From Mycobacterium sp. 1164966.3 (GTDB lineage Bacteria; Actinomycetota; Actinomycetes; Mycobacteriales; Mycobacteriaceae): 64,000 nt of DNA. A program made the translations under genes and the position numbers. Below are positions 42,758 through 50,679 of this stretch, in pieces. The DNA lies in assembly GCF_001665395.1 (NCBI RefSeq), contig NZ_LZSG01000049.1, positions 1 to 64,000 on the forward strand, read 5' to 3'. How positions within the stretch are numbered: position 1 is the first letter of the stretch; each line of letters begins with the position of its first letter. The notes beneath the pieces are model-generated. The model was not told the origin of the DNA and ran no database searches. It saw only the letters and a program-made list of their open reading frames with translations.

Positions 42758-43159
42758 TCATGTCACGAACTCGAACTCGAGTTGCAACGCCTCGTATGTA
42801 GTAGCCGCCCGCACATCCCTGGTCAACAGTGTTGCCCCAGCAGCTTTGGCCGTGAATCCGACCAGCGCGTCGTATGCCGCGCCACCAGTGATACCGCGCT
42901 TGGCAAGGTGGTCGATCAAGCCGAGATGTGAGCGCGCGTCGAGCGTCAGGTAGTCGTTGGAGGTGACGTCCGCCAAGTAGGCGTGAACAACAACAGGATT
43001 AACGCGATGCGGCGGCGGAAGACGTGTCAAAACAGAATAAGTCTCCAGTACCGTGTGGGCGATCAAATGGACACCACGGTTGAGCGCATGCACCGCCGAT
43101 TCGTGTGCCTCGTGCCATGTGGCGAATCCGGCAATGAGAACGCTGGTGTCTGGTGCCAT
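42758..43159 (-). CDS. vapC: VapC toxin, PIN-domain RNase
   Basis: A 133-aa PIN-domain RNase. The four acidic metal-binding residues appear as APDTSVLIAG, VLETYSVLTR, YDALVG and LLTRDVRA. ATG at 43159 overlaps the vapB stop by one base; a GTG three nt upstream is an alternative. By position next to ruvC and by length it probably corresponds to VapC40. It cleaves RNA unless bound by VapB. Confidence 0.8.
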   Translation of the reverse strand: MAPDTSVLIAGFATWHEAHESAVHALNRGVHLIAHTVLETYSVLTRLPPPHRVNPVVVHAYLADVTSNDYLTLDARSHLGLIDHLAKRGITGGAAYDALVGFTAKAAGATLLTRDVRAATTYEALQLEFEFVT

Positions 43160-43404
43160 CACCGCCGTACGCGATCAAGCGTTTCCCGAACGATCTCGTC
43201 GGTCAGCGGAGGCAGGGGACGTTCCGGTCTGGCGACGAGGACGGAACCGTCGCGAACCAGGTCGACGTGGGTGGGTGCCGGCTCAATCTCGATGCGGCCA
43301 TCGCGCTCGGTGACCTCCACCTGATCATTGCCGCGCAATCCGAGGCGGTCGCGGATCCGCTTGGGGATCACCAAGCGCCCCGCTGCGTCAATGGTCGTAC
43401 GCAT
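43159..43404 (-). CDS. vapB: VapB antitoxin, AbrB-type
   Basis: An 81-aa antitoxin. The N-terminal swapped-hairpin AbrB domain reads MRTTIDAAGRLVIPKRIRDRLGLRGNDQVEVTER; the C-terminal tail (LPPLTDEIVRETLDRVRR) should occupy the toxin groove. ATG at 43404 is preferred to a GTG seven codons upstream. The start codon lies inside a perfect ATGGTAG palindrome, the likely VapBC operator. The neighbouring VapC starts one base within this gene's stop. Confidence 0.8.
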   Translation of the reverse strand: MRTTIDAAGRLVIPKRIRDRLGLRGNDQVEVTERDGRIEIEPAPTHVDLVRDGSVLVARPERPLPPLTDEIVRETLDRVRR

Positions 43405-43421
43405 GGTAGAAAACCTACCAT
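43403..43421. promoter_or_regulatory. VapBC operator palindrome overlapping the start codon
   Basis: Perfect 7-bp inverted repeat ATGGTAG-AAAAC-CTACCAT. The left arm includes the vapB start codon. VapBC complexes bind such sites to shut off their own transcript; here binding could also hide the translation start. Confidence 0.6.
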
Positions 43422-43481
43422 TCACGACGCCGCCCTGACCGCGTGTCCTACCCGGCGCTGTCGGTGACGCCCGTTAGGCTA

Positions 43482-43497
43482 TCGAACAGCTGTTCGT
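43482..43497 (+). promoter_or_regulatory. LexA (SOS) box upstream of ruvC
   Basis: TCGAAC-AGCT-GTTCGT matches the mycobacterial SOS box TCGAAC-N4-GTTCGA with one mismatch in the last base. It lies 36 nt upstream of the ruvC start, as expected for a LexA-repressed promoter controlling ruvCAB. Confidence 0.75.
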
Positions 43498-43533
43498 ACC
43501 CAGAGCAATTTTCCTACCACGCGGGAGCAGACG

Positions 43534-44088
43534 ATGCGGGTGATGGGCGTCGACCCCGGCCTGACGCGCTGTGGGCTGTCCGTCGTCGAAAGCGGAACCG
43601 GCCGGCACGTCGTCGCACTGGATGTCGATGTGGTGCGCACACCATCGAACACACCGCTGAGCCAGCGCCTGATGAGCATCAGCGACGCCGTCGAACACTG
43701 GCTGGACACGCATCGTCCCGACGTGCTGGCCATCGAGCGGGTGTTCTCCCAGCACAATGTGGCGACGGTGATGGGCACCGCCCAGGCCGGCGGGGTGATC
43801 GCCCTGGCAGCTGCCAAGCGCGGGATCGACGTGTACTTTCATACCCCCAGCGAGGTCAAGGCCGCGGTGACCGGCAACGGCGCCGCCGACAAAGCACAGG
43901 TCACTGCGATGGTCACCAAAATCCTTGCGCTGCAAGCCAAACCGACACCAGCCGACGCGGCGGACGCGTTGGCCCTGGCGATCTGCCACTGCTGGAGGGC
44001 GCCGATGATCGAGCGGATGGCCGCGGCTCAGGCGCTGGCCGCCCAGCAGCGACACGCCTACCTCGCCAAACTGAAGGCCGCGCGATGA
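43534..44088 (+). CDS. ruvC: Holliday junction resolvase RuvC
   Basis: A 184-aa endonuclease. It starts MRVMGVDPGLTRCGLSVV with the first catalytic Asp (residue 7); LAIERVFSQHN carries the conserved Glu and PADAADALALAICH the later Asp pair. It cuts Holliday junctions with RuvAB. It overlaps ruvA by 4 nt (ATGA) and is controlled by a LexA box. Confidence 0.95.
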   Translation: MRVMGVDPGLTRCGLSVVESGTGRHVVALDVDVVRTPSNTPLSQRLMSISDAVEHWLDTHRPDVLAIERVFSQHNVATVMGTAQAGGVIALAAAKRGIDVYFHTPSEVKAAVTGNGAADKAQVTAMVTKILALQAKPTPADAADALALAICHCWRAPMIERMAAAQALAAQQRHAYLAKLKAAR

Positions 44089-44678
44089 TCGCCTCGGTTC
44101 GCGGTGAGGTGCTCGAGGTGGCGCTCGACCATGTGGTGATCGAGGCCGCCGGCGTCGGTTACCGGGTGAACGCGACGCCGTCGACGTTGGCGACGCTGCG
44201 GCAGGGGACCGAGGCCCGGCTGGTTACGGCGATGGTCGTGCGCGAGGATTCCATGACGTTGTACGGGTTCTGCGACGGGGAAACCCGCGACCTGTTCCTG
44301 ACGCTGCTGTCCGTATCGGGCGTCGGGCCCCGGCTGGCGATGGCAACGCTGGCCGTGCACGACGCCGCGGCCCTGCGGCTGGCACTGGCCGACGGCGACG
44401 TCTCCGCACTGACCCGGGTGCCCGGCATCGGAAAGCGCGGCGCCGAACGCATGGTGCTGGAGCTGCGCGACAAGGTGGGTCCGGCGGGCACTTCCGCGGG
44501 CGCACCCGCGGTCAACGGGCACGCGGTGCGCAGTCCCGTGGTCGAGGCTCTCGTCGGCCTCGGCTTTGCCGCCAAGCAGGCCGAGGAGGCCACCGACAAA
44601 GTCCTGGTCGGTGAGCACGCCGCGACTACGTCGAGTGCCCTGCGCGCCGCCTTGTCGCTGCTAGGAAAGTCGAAATGA
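44085..44678 (+). CDS. ruvA: Holliday junction DNA helicase subunit RuvA
   Basis: A 197-aa protein. The N-terminal OB domain (MIASVRGEVLEVALDHVVIEAAGVGYRV) is followed by helix-hairpin-helix segments (LLSVSGVGPRLAMATL, LTRVPGIGKRGAERMVLEL) and the RuvB-contacting domain III (VVEALVGLGFAAKQAEEATD). It binds the four-way junction. ATGA overlaps at both ends join it to ruvC and ruvB. Confidence 0.95.
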   Translation: MIASVRGEVLEVALDHVVIEAAGVGYRVNATPSTLATLRQGTEARLVTAMVVREDSMTLYGFCDGETRDLFLTLLSVSGVGPRLAMATLAVHDAAALRLALADGDVSALTRVPGIGKRGAERMVLELRDKVGPAGTSAGAPAVNGHAVRSPVVEALVGLGFAAKQAEEATDKVLVGEHAATTSSALRAALSLLGKSK

Positions 44679-45739
44679 ACGCCGATCCCTCAGAATCCGC
44701 AGATCCCGAGGCGCGCGAGATCTCGGGGGCCCTGCTGTCTGGCGAGGGCGACATCGACGGCAGCCTGCGACCGCGGTCGCTGCGCGAGTTCATCGGCCAG
44801 CCGCGGGTGCGCGAACAACTGCAACTGGTCATCGAGGGCGCCAAGAACCGCGGCGGCACACCGGATCACATCCTGCTATCCGGGCCCCCCGGGCTGGGTA
44901 AGACGTCGCTGGCGATGATCATCGCCGCCGAGCTCGGCTCCTCGCTGCGGGTGACGTCCGGGCCCGCCCTGGAACGAGCCGGCGACCTGGCCGCGATGCT
45001 GTCCAACCTGGTCGAGCACGACGTGCTCTTCATCGACGAGATCCACCGGATCGCCCGGCCGGCCGAGGAGATGCTCTATTTGGCGATGGAGGACTTCCGG
45101 GTCGACGTGGTCGTCGGCAAAGGTCCCGGGGCGACCTCGATTCCCTTGGAGGTCGCCCCATTCACCCTGGTCGGCGCGACCACCCGGTCCGGGGCGCTGA
45201 CCGGGCCGCTGCGCGATCGGTTCGGCTTCACCGCGCACATGGATTTCTACGAGCCCGCCGAACTGGAGCGGGTGCTGGCCCGCTCCGCCGGGATCCTGGG
45301 CATCGAGCTGGGCGCCGAGGCCGCCGCGGAGATCGCCCTACGTTCGCGCGGCACGCCACGGATCGCCAACCGGCTGCTGCGCCGGGTCCGTGACTTCGCC
45401 GAGGTACGCGCCGACGGGGTGATCACCCGCGACGTAGCCAAGTCCGCGCTGGCGGTCTACGACGTCGACGAGCTCGGCCTGGACCGGCTGGACCGGGCGG
45501 TGTTGTCCGCGCTGACCCGCAGTTTCGGCGGCGGACCGGTCGGGGTGTCGACGCTGGCAGTGGCGGTAGGGGAGGAGGCGGCGACCGTCGAGGAGGTGTG
45601 CGAGCCGTTTCTGGTCCGGGCGGGTATGGTCGCCCGTACCCCGCGCGGCCGGGTGGCCACCGCCCAGGCATGGACCCACCTGGGCATGGTTCCGCCCGTG
45701 GGGGTCAGCGGTTTCGGGCAGCCGGGCCTGTTCGACTAG
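44675..45739 (+). CDS. ruvB: Holliday junction branch migration ATPase RuvB
   Basis: A 354-aa AAA+ ATPase. Walker A is GPPGLGKTS, Walker B FIDEIHR, and sensor 1 VGATTRSG, with arginine finger region PLRDRFG and a C-terminal winged helix (EPFLVRAGMVARTPRGRVAT). It drives branch migration with RuvA. Coupled to ruvA. Confidence 0.95.
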   Translation: MNADPSESADPEAREISGALLSGEGDIDGSLRPRSLREFIGQPRVREQLQLVIEGAKNRGGTPDHILLSGPPGLGKTSLAMIIAAELGSSLRVTSGPALERAGDLAAMLSNLVEHDVLFIDEIHRIARPAEEMLYLAMEDFRVDVVVGKGPGATSIPLEVAPFTLVGATTRSGALTGPLRDRFGFTAHMDFYEPAELERVLARSAGILGIELGAEAAAEIALRSRGTPRIANRLLRRVRDFAEVRADGVITRDVAKSALAVYDVDELGLDRLDRAVLSALTRSFGGGPVGVSTLAVAVGEEAATVEEVCEPFLVRAGMVARTPRGRVATAQAWTHLGMVPPVGVSGFGQPGLFD

Positions 45740-45748
45740 GAGGCACTT

Positions 45749-46135
45749 GTGCTGATCGCAGGACTGGTGTTCGCCGGGCTGGCCGCCCTGCTGCACGTCT
45801 ACATCTTCACGATGGAGTCGCTGACCTGGACTTCGGCGCGGACTCGCGCCACTTTCGGCACCACGCCCGAAGAAGCCGAGACCACCAAGCAGCTCGCGCT
45901 CAACCAGGGCTTTTACAACTTGTTTCTGGCGATCGTCACCGCTGTCGGCATCGCCGCGATCGCGATGGGGCACAAGGCCGTCGGAGCAGCACTGATCTTC
46001 GCCGGCGTGGGATCGATGGGGTTGGCGGCGGTGGTGCTGTTGATCTCCGCGCGGGACAAGGCGCGCGCCGCGTTGATCCAGGGTCTCTTCCCGGCCATCG
46101 CTGTGGTGCTGGTCGCGGCGGCTCTGGCGGCGTAA
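45749..46135 (+). CDS. DUF1304-family membrane protein
   Basis: A 128-aa protein with four hydrophobic helices, beginning LIAGLVFAGLAALLHVYIFTMESLTW and containing TTKQLALNQGFYNLFLAI, which fits the DUF1304 family. Function unknown. GTG at 45749 follows a strong AGGAGG site, 9 nt after the ruvB stop, so it may be cotranscribed with ruvCAB. Confidence 0.8.
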   Translation: MLIAGLVFAGLAALLHVYIFTMESLTWTSARTRATFGTTPEEAETTKQLALNQGFYNLFLAIVTAVGIAAIAMGHKAVGAALIFAGVGSMGLAAVVLLISARDKARAALIQGLFPAIAVVLVAAALAA

Positions 46136-46268
46136 CATTTCGCCACATCAATAACAATAGCCTCAGCAGCCACATTGGCCACGCCGCATGGTGTTTTGCG
46201 CGTGGCATCGCTGCTTCGGTGTCACTGAGGCCGGGTACTCCAGCGCGGTACCGAAGCGAGGAGATGTC

Positions 46269-46961
46269 ATGAAAAACGTGGAAAGCAACCGTCCGGGCCG
46301 GCTGCGAATGCCGCGGTCGCGTGGCGCGGTGACAGGGCTGATCTTGGTCATTCTGGGCGCCTGGGGCGCGCTGATTCCCTTCGTGGGACCCCAATTCAAC
46401 TTCGCCTACACGCCCGACCGTGCATGGGCGTGGACCGCAGCCCGGGGCTGGCTGGAGGTGCTGCCCGGAGCCGTGACGGTGGTGGGGGGTCTGCTGCTGA
46501 TCGTCTCCGGGAACCGCGCAAGCGCGATGGTCGGCGGCTGGCTGGCAACCCTCGCCGGCGCGTGGTTCGTCGTCGGCGGCGCGATCGCCCCGGTGTTGCA
46601 CCTAGGGTCCGTCGGCGACCCGGTTGCCAGCACGGATCGCAAGCGGGCGGCGCTCGAGATCGCGTACTTCTCCGGCCTCGGTGCGCTGATCGTCTTCCTG
46701 GGTGGGGCCGTGCTGGCCCGACTGGCCGTGCGGCTGGCCCGCGATGTGTACCCGTTGGAGCCTGCCGAATCCGCCGAATCCACGGCGCAACCGGCCGGTG
46801 AGCCCTACTACTCCGGTCTGGAAGAGCCACCGCGCGAGGTGTCGCCGGACGCCGAGACCCGGCCGCAAGTGGGAACCTCGCCCGCAGCCAAGAGGCCGAG
46901 GAGGAGTTTCCGCCGACAGCGCGAAACCGCGGCGGCCGGGTGGCCGCACCCGCAGAGCTGA
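46269..46961 (+). CDS. Membrane protein with cytoplasmic basic tail, unknown
   Basis: A 230-aa protein with about four membrane segments (GAVTGLILVILGAWGALIPFVG, WLEVLPGAVTVVGGLLLIVSG, MVGGWLATLAGAWFVVGGAIAPVL, GLGALIVFLGGAVLARLAVRL) and a Pro/Arg-rich C-terminal tail of about 60 residues. Not recognised. A GAGGAGATGTC site precedes the ATG. A strong bidirectional hairpin follows the stop. Confidence 0.65.
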   Translation: MKNVESNRPGRLRMPRSRGAVTGLILVILGAWGALIPFVGPQFNFAYTPDRAWAWTAARGWLEVLPGAVTVVGGLLLIVSGNRASAMVGGWLATLAGAWFVVGGAIAPVLHLGSVGDPVASTDRKRAALEIAYFSGLGALIVFLGGAVLARLAVRLARDVYPLEPAESAESTAQPAGEPYYSGLEEPPREVSPDAETRPQVGTSPAAKRPRRSFRRQRETAAAGWPHPQS

Positions 46962-46974
46962 GTCGCTCGTTGAG

Positions 46975-47012
46975 ACGCAGGAGCTGCCGAAAATATTCGG
47001 CAGCTCCTGCGT
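46975..47012. terminator. Bidirectional terminator hairpin
   Basis: A perfect 17-bp stem (ACGCAGGAGCTGCCGAA / TTCGGCAGCTCCTGCGT) with a 4-nt AATA loop lies between the convergent membrane protein gene and the first carboxylic acid reductase gene. Confidence 0.85.
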
Positions 47013-47019
47013 GTCGGCG

Positions 47020-50000
47020 TCAGAGCAGGCCGAGCAGCTGTAGGTCGCTGATGTACTTGGCGATGATCGGCGGGGTGATGTGCGGAATGTCTTTGTCCGC
47101 ACCGATTTTGGCGTCCTGGACTGCTGCGCGGAACCGGTCGGTGGGGGCGATCGATCCGTTGATGGGGTTTTGCGGTTTTTGGTAGTTGTGCAGCAGTGGC
47201 AACAGTGAGCTGTTGCGCTGTTTTTCGGGCAGGCCGCGCAGGGTGGTTTCGAAGCGCTGTAGCCATTCGCCGTAGTCGGCGATGCGCGCGATGGCGCAAC
47301 CATCGTCGATGAGCCAGTCGACGAATTGGTCCATGCCGATGCCGTCGTCGTAGGGATTCATCACGTGATAGGTCTGGAACCCGTCCCGTGGTCCCAAAAC
47401 GGTGATGGCCTCGGCGATGAATTCCACCGGCAGCCCGTCGTAGTGGGCGCGTTGACGGTTGCCCTCGGCGTCGAGTTCGTAGAACGAACCCGGAGCCACG
47501 CCGGTGGCGGCCAGGCTGAGCATCATGCGGGTGAACATGTCGGGCACGTTGAGCTGACCGGCCCAGGTGGTGTCGGCCAGGATCATGTCGCAGCGAAACA
47601 CCGCCACCGGCAGGCCGCACAGGTCGTGGGCCTCGCGCAGTAGTACCTCGCCGGCCCACTTGCTGTTGCCGTAGCCGTTGGCATAGCTGTCGTCGATGCG
47701 CCTCGTCGCGCTGATCCTCCGGATGTCGGCGTCCTCGGTGAACTTGGCCGGCGCGATCTGGTCGCCCACCCCGATCGTCGAGGTGTACGTGAACGGCTTC
47801 TGCTTGCCGGTCAGTGCCAAGCGGATCAGCTCGGCGGTGCCCAGCGCGTTGGGGCCGAACAGTTCGCTGTAGGGCAGCACGTGGTTGACCAGGGCGGCGG
47901 GGTCGACGATCACGTCGACGGTGTCGGCCAGGCGTTGCCAGGTTGCGGCGTCCAGGCCCAGGTCGGCGTCGCCTTTGTCGCCGGCGAGCACTTCGAGGTG
48001 CACGGCCAGATTCCGGTAGTGGGCCAACAGCTTCGGGTCGCCGCTGGCGAACGTGGCGTCCAGTCGGGCGCGGGCCTCTTCATCGGACTTGGCCCGCACC
48101 AGGCAGATCACGGTGCCGTCGACCAGGGCCATCCGCTCGAGCCATTCCAGCGCCAGGTACCGGCCCAAAAAGCCGGTCGCGCCGGTCAGCAGCACGGTGC
48201 GCACCTCGGAACTCGGCGACGGCAGCCCAGGCGCGGCCGCCAGGGTTTCGGCGTCGATGAATTTGTCCAGGGTCAGGTCGGCGGCGTGTACCTCCACGGC
48301 GTCGCGGCCGTGCACCGAGGCGAAGGTGGGGCGCTTCGAGCCAGCGCGCTCGCCCTCGATGTAGGCGGCGATGGCACCCAGGTCGTTGGCTGGGGAGACG
48401 ATGACGCCGACCGGCACGTCGATGTCGAAGATCTCGTGTAGCAGGTTGCCGAATGTCAACGCCGACAACGAGTCTCCGCCCAAGTCGGTGAAGTGGGCAT
48501 CCGGTGACAAATCCGTGGCGGCGCTGCCTAGCAGCGCACCCGCGGCCCGGACCACGGTGTCGAGCACCGGCGCGGCGGCGCCACTGCGACGCAGCTCGCT
48601 CAACTCACTGGCCTGGCTGTCCGCCAGCTCGACGTACAGCCGCTCCAACCGCTCGCCGTAGTGGCTCTTCAGCTGCGGGCGTGCCAGCTTGCGGATGCCG
48701 GTCAGCAGACCGTTCTCCAGCGTCCACGGTGTGGTCTCGACGATGAAGTCACGCGGCACCTCGTAGGACTGCAGCCCGGCTTCTTTGGCGACGGTCTGCA
48801 GAGAATCGGCGATCGCTTGCTTCGACGCGTTCTCGTCGGTCGGCACGACAACGGCCAACAGGTACGCGCGGGCGCTGTTGCCGTAGAGGAAGATCTGCCG
48901 CACCAGCGGGCTGTTCCCGAACACCGCCTCCAGCTTGGACACGGTCACGAATTCGCCCTGGGACAGCTTCAGCACGTTATTGCGCCGGTCAAGGTAGACG
49001 AACTGTTCCGGGCCGACTTCGGCCATCACGTCGCCGGTGCGGTAGAAGCCGTCCTCGTCGAACACGCCCGCAGTAGTTTCCGGCCGCTTGTAGTAGCCGG
49101 GGAACAGGCTCTGGGTCTTGACCAGCAGCTCGCCGCGCGGGTGCGGCCGGTCGGTCAGGAAGTAACCCAGCTCGGGCACGTCGACCAGCTTGTAGTCGAT
49201 TACCGCGGGCCGGCGGATGTGGTCGTCGATCAACACCATGCCGGCCTCGGTGGAGCCGTAGCCCTCGGTCAGATGGATGTCGAGTAGGGCTTCGACCCAC
49301 GCTTTCATCTCGGCAGAGATCGGCGCCGAGCCCGTCAGCGCCGCGACGAACCGCCCACCGAGCAGGTCCTGGCGCAGCTCGGCCTTGACCTGCGCCTCCA
49401 CGGCTTGCCGATCCGCGGAGTCGGTCGACCGCCGGTCCACCTCGCTCTGGAACCGCTCGAACAGCATGTCCCACACGCGGGGCACGAAGTTCAACTCGGT
49501 CGGGCGCACCAGCGCAAGGTCTTCGAGCAGCGTCGAAAGGTCGCTCTTGGCAACGAAATACGCGGTGCCGCCGTTGCACAGCGTGCCGTACAGCGCCTGA
49601 CGGCCCATCACGTGACTCATCGGCATGAAGTTCAGCGTGATCGACGGATAACCGCCGGCTTGGAACCAGGCGCTGGACTTGCGCCAGAAGTTGGTCACCC
49701 GGCTCGCGGGGTACATGGCGCCCTTGGGCGCGCCGGTGCTGCCGGAGGTGTAGATCAGCAGGGCCAGTGCGTCATTGTCGACGGCGCCGGCGACAGCCGG
49801 GGCCGGCGGCATGTTCTGCTCGCGCTCGAGCACGTCGGCAAGTGTCTCGACGATCACCGGAGTGCCGGCCAAACGGGCTCGGGCGGCTTCGAGGGCTTCG
49901 CGATGTGCATCTACCTCGGCGTGGTAGTCGAACGCGATCAGCCGCGCCGGCGCGTGACCGGTGAGCACCAACTCGACGGCTTCGGCGAGGTTGTCGATGC

Positions 50001-50493
50001 TCGCGGCCATCAGCGCCGGCTCGGTCTCGGTGACGACGGGTCGCAGCTGAGCGGCCGTCGCACTGGTTTGCAGCGGGACCGATACCGCGCCGAGCACGGT
50101 GGCCGCCATGTCGATGGTGGTGTAGTCGACGCTGGAGAACCCGAGCACGCAGACGCGGTCGCCGGGCTCGACGACGCCCGTCAGCGCGCTCGCGAAGGCG
50201 TTGGTGCGGTCCCACAACTCGCGGTAGGTGACGGTCTCGAAGCGGGGGAGCACCTCCACGACGGTGCGCTCGGTCTCCGGATCTTCGACGAACTCCACCA
50301 CACGCTGGCCCAAGGCCGGCCGATCGGCGTAACCCTCCATGACGGTCCGGATGATCTGCCGTAGCCCGAGGTCAGATCGCTCGACGGCCTTTGCGACCGC
50401 CGGGCTCGGCCTGGCAGCGGCGAACTGTGCGTCGTGGGCGTAGAGGTCCTCGATGCGGCGGGCAAGCCGTTCTGCACTGGTGATGGTCGACAT
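47020..50493 (-). CDS. car: Carboxylic acid reductase, distal copy (FadD9-like)
   Basis: A 1157-aa A-PCP-R enzyme that reduces acids to aldehydes using ATP and NADPH. The adenylation domain has IYTSGSTGAPKGAMYP and MPMSHVMGR. The phosphopantetheine site is LGGDSLS (Ser near residue 675). The reductase domain has VLLTGATGFLGRY and the catalytic YGNSK (Tyr near 941). It needs a phosphopantetheinyl transferase. Residues 591-978 are identical at DNA level to the tandem copy at 50680. Corresponds to Rv2590 (fadD9) by position. Confidence 0.95.
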   Translation of the reverse strand: MSTITSAERLARRIEDLYAHDAQFAAARPSPAVAKAVERSDLGLRQIIRTVMEGYADRPALGQRVVEFVEDPETERTVVEVLPRFETVTYRELWDRTNAFASALTGVVEPGDRVCVLGFSSVDYTTIDMAATVLGAVSVPLQTSATAAQLRPVVTETEPALMAASIDNLAEAVELVLTGHAPARLIAFDYHAEVDAHREALEAARARLAGTPVIVETLADVLEREQNMPPAPAVAGAVDNDALALLIYTSGSTGAPKGAMYPASRVTNFWRKSSAWFQAGGYPSITLNFMPMSHVMGRQALYGTLCNGGTAYFVAKSDLSTLLEDLALVRPTELNFVPRVWDMLFERFQSEVDRRSTDSADRQAVEAQVKAELRQDLLGGRFVAALTGSAPISAEMKAWVEALLDIHLTEGYGSTEAGMVLIDDHIRRPAVIDYKLVDVPELGYFLTDRPHPRGELLVKTQSLFPGYYKRPETTAGVFDEDGFYRTGDVMAEVGPEQFVYLDRRNNVLKLSQGEFVTVSKLEAVFGNSPLVRQIFLYGNSARAYLLAVVVPTDENASKQAIADSLQTVAKEAGLQSYEVPRDFIVETTPWTLENGLLTGIRKLARPQLKSHYGERLERLYVELADSQASELSELRRSGAAAPVLDTVVRAAGALLGSAATDLSPDAHFTDLGGDSLSALTFGNLLHEIFDIDVPVGVIVSPANDLGAIAAYIEGERAGSKRPTFASVHGRDAVEVHAADLTLDKFIDAETLAAAPGLPSPSSEVRTVLLTGATGFLGRYLALEWLERMALVDGTVICLVRAKSDEEARARLDATFASGDPKLLAHYRNLAVHLEVLAGDKGDADLGLDAATWQRLADTVDVIVDPAALVNHVLPYSELFGPNALGTAELIRLALTGKQKPFTYTSTIGVGDQIAPAKFTEDADIRRISATRRIDDSYANGYGNSKWAGEVLLREAHDLCGLPVAVFRCDMILADTTWAGQLNVPDMFTRMMLSLAATGVAPGSFYELDAEGNRQRAHYDGLPVEFIAEAITVLGPRDGFQTYHVMNPYDDGIGMDQFVDWLIDDGCAIARIADYGEWLQRFETTLRGLPEKQRNSSLLPLLHNYQKPQNPINGSIAPTDRFRAAVQDAKIGADKDIPHITPPIIAKYISDLQLLGLL
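47561..48723. repeat. Identical 1163-bp tract, copy in distal reductase gene
   Basis: Base-for-base identity with 51221-52383 (offset 3660, no gaps), including all third codon positions. It covers residues 591-978 of the reductase: end of the adenylation domain, carrier domain and the NADPH-binding part of the reductase domain. Few mismatches occur for about 270 bp on the left and 115 bp on the right. Confidence 0.95.
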
Positions 50494-50556
50494 AGCAGTT
50501 CCCCTTGTCGTGGTTGGGAGGTTTGAGTCTCGGTGCAGCGCTGCGATGCGCTTGAC

Positions 50557-50569
50557 AAATAGAACGTTA
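50557..50569 (-). promoter_or_regulatory. Shared upstream element of the reductase genes, copy 1
   Basis: AAATAGAACGTTA (TAACGTTCTATTT on the coding strand) lies 64 nt upstream of the reductase start, and the same 13-mer recurs upstream of the second copy at 54210. It may be a shared operator or promoter element. Confidence 0.45.
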
Positions 50570-50638
50570 GCAAAAGTAATTAAATTCCCAACAACGGATG
50601 CCGCTCGCGTGGTGTGAGATGTGTTACGGCGAGATGCG

Positions 50639-50665
50639 AAGGCTCCCGAAATTCTCGGGAGCCTT
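50639..50665. terminator. Terminator hairpin between the two reductase genes
   Basis: AAGGCTCCCGA / TCGGGAGCCTT form an 11-bp stem with a 5-nt loop, 15 bp beyond the stop of the proximal reductase gene on its transcribed side. It suggests the two copies are separate transcription units. Confidence 0.7.
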
Positions 50666-50679
50666 TGCGGGGGGCCGGA

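Noticed and set aside
50550..50580. Possible KstR (cholesterol regulator) site upstream of the reductase
   Set aside because: The KstR site needs AAC-N2-GTT; here AACGTT has no spacer, so it does not fit.
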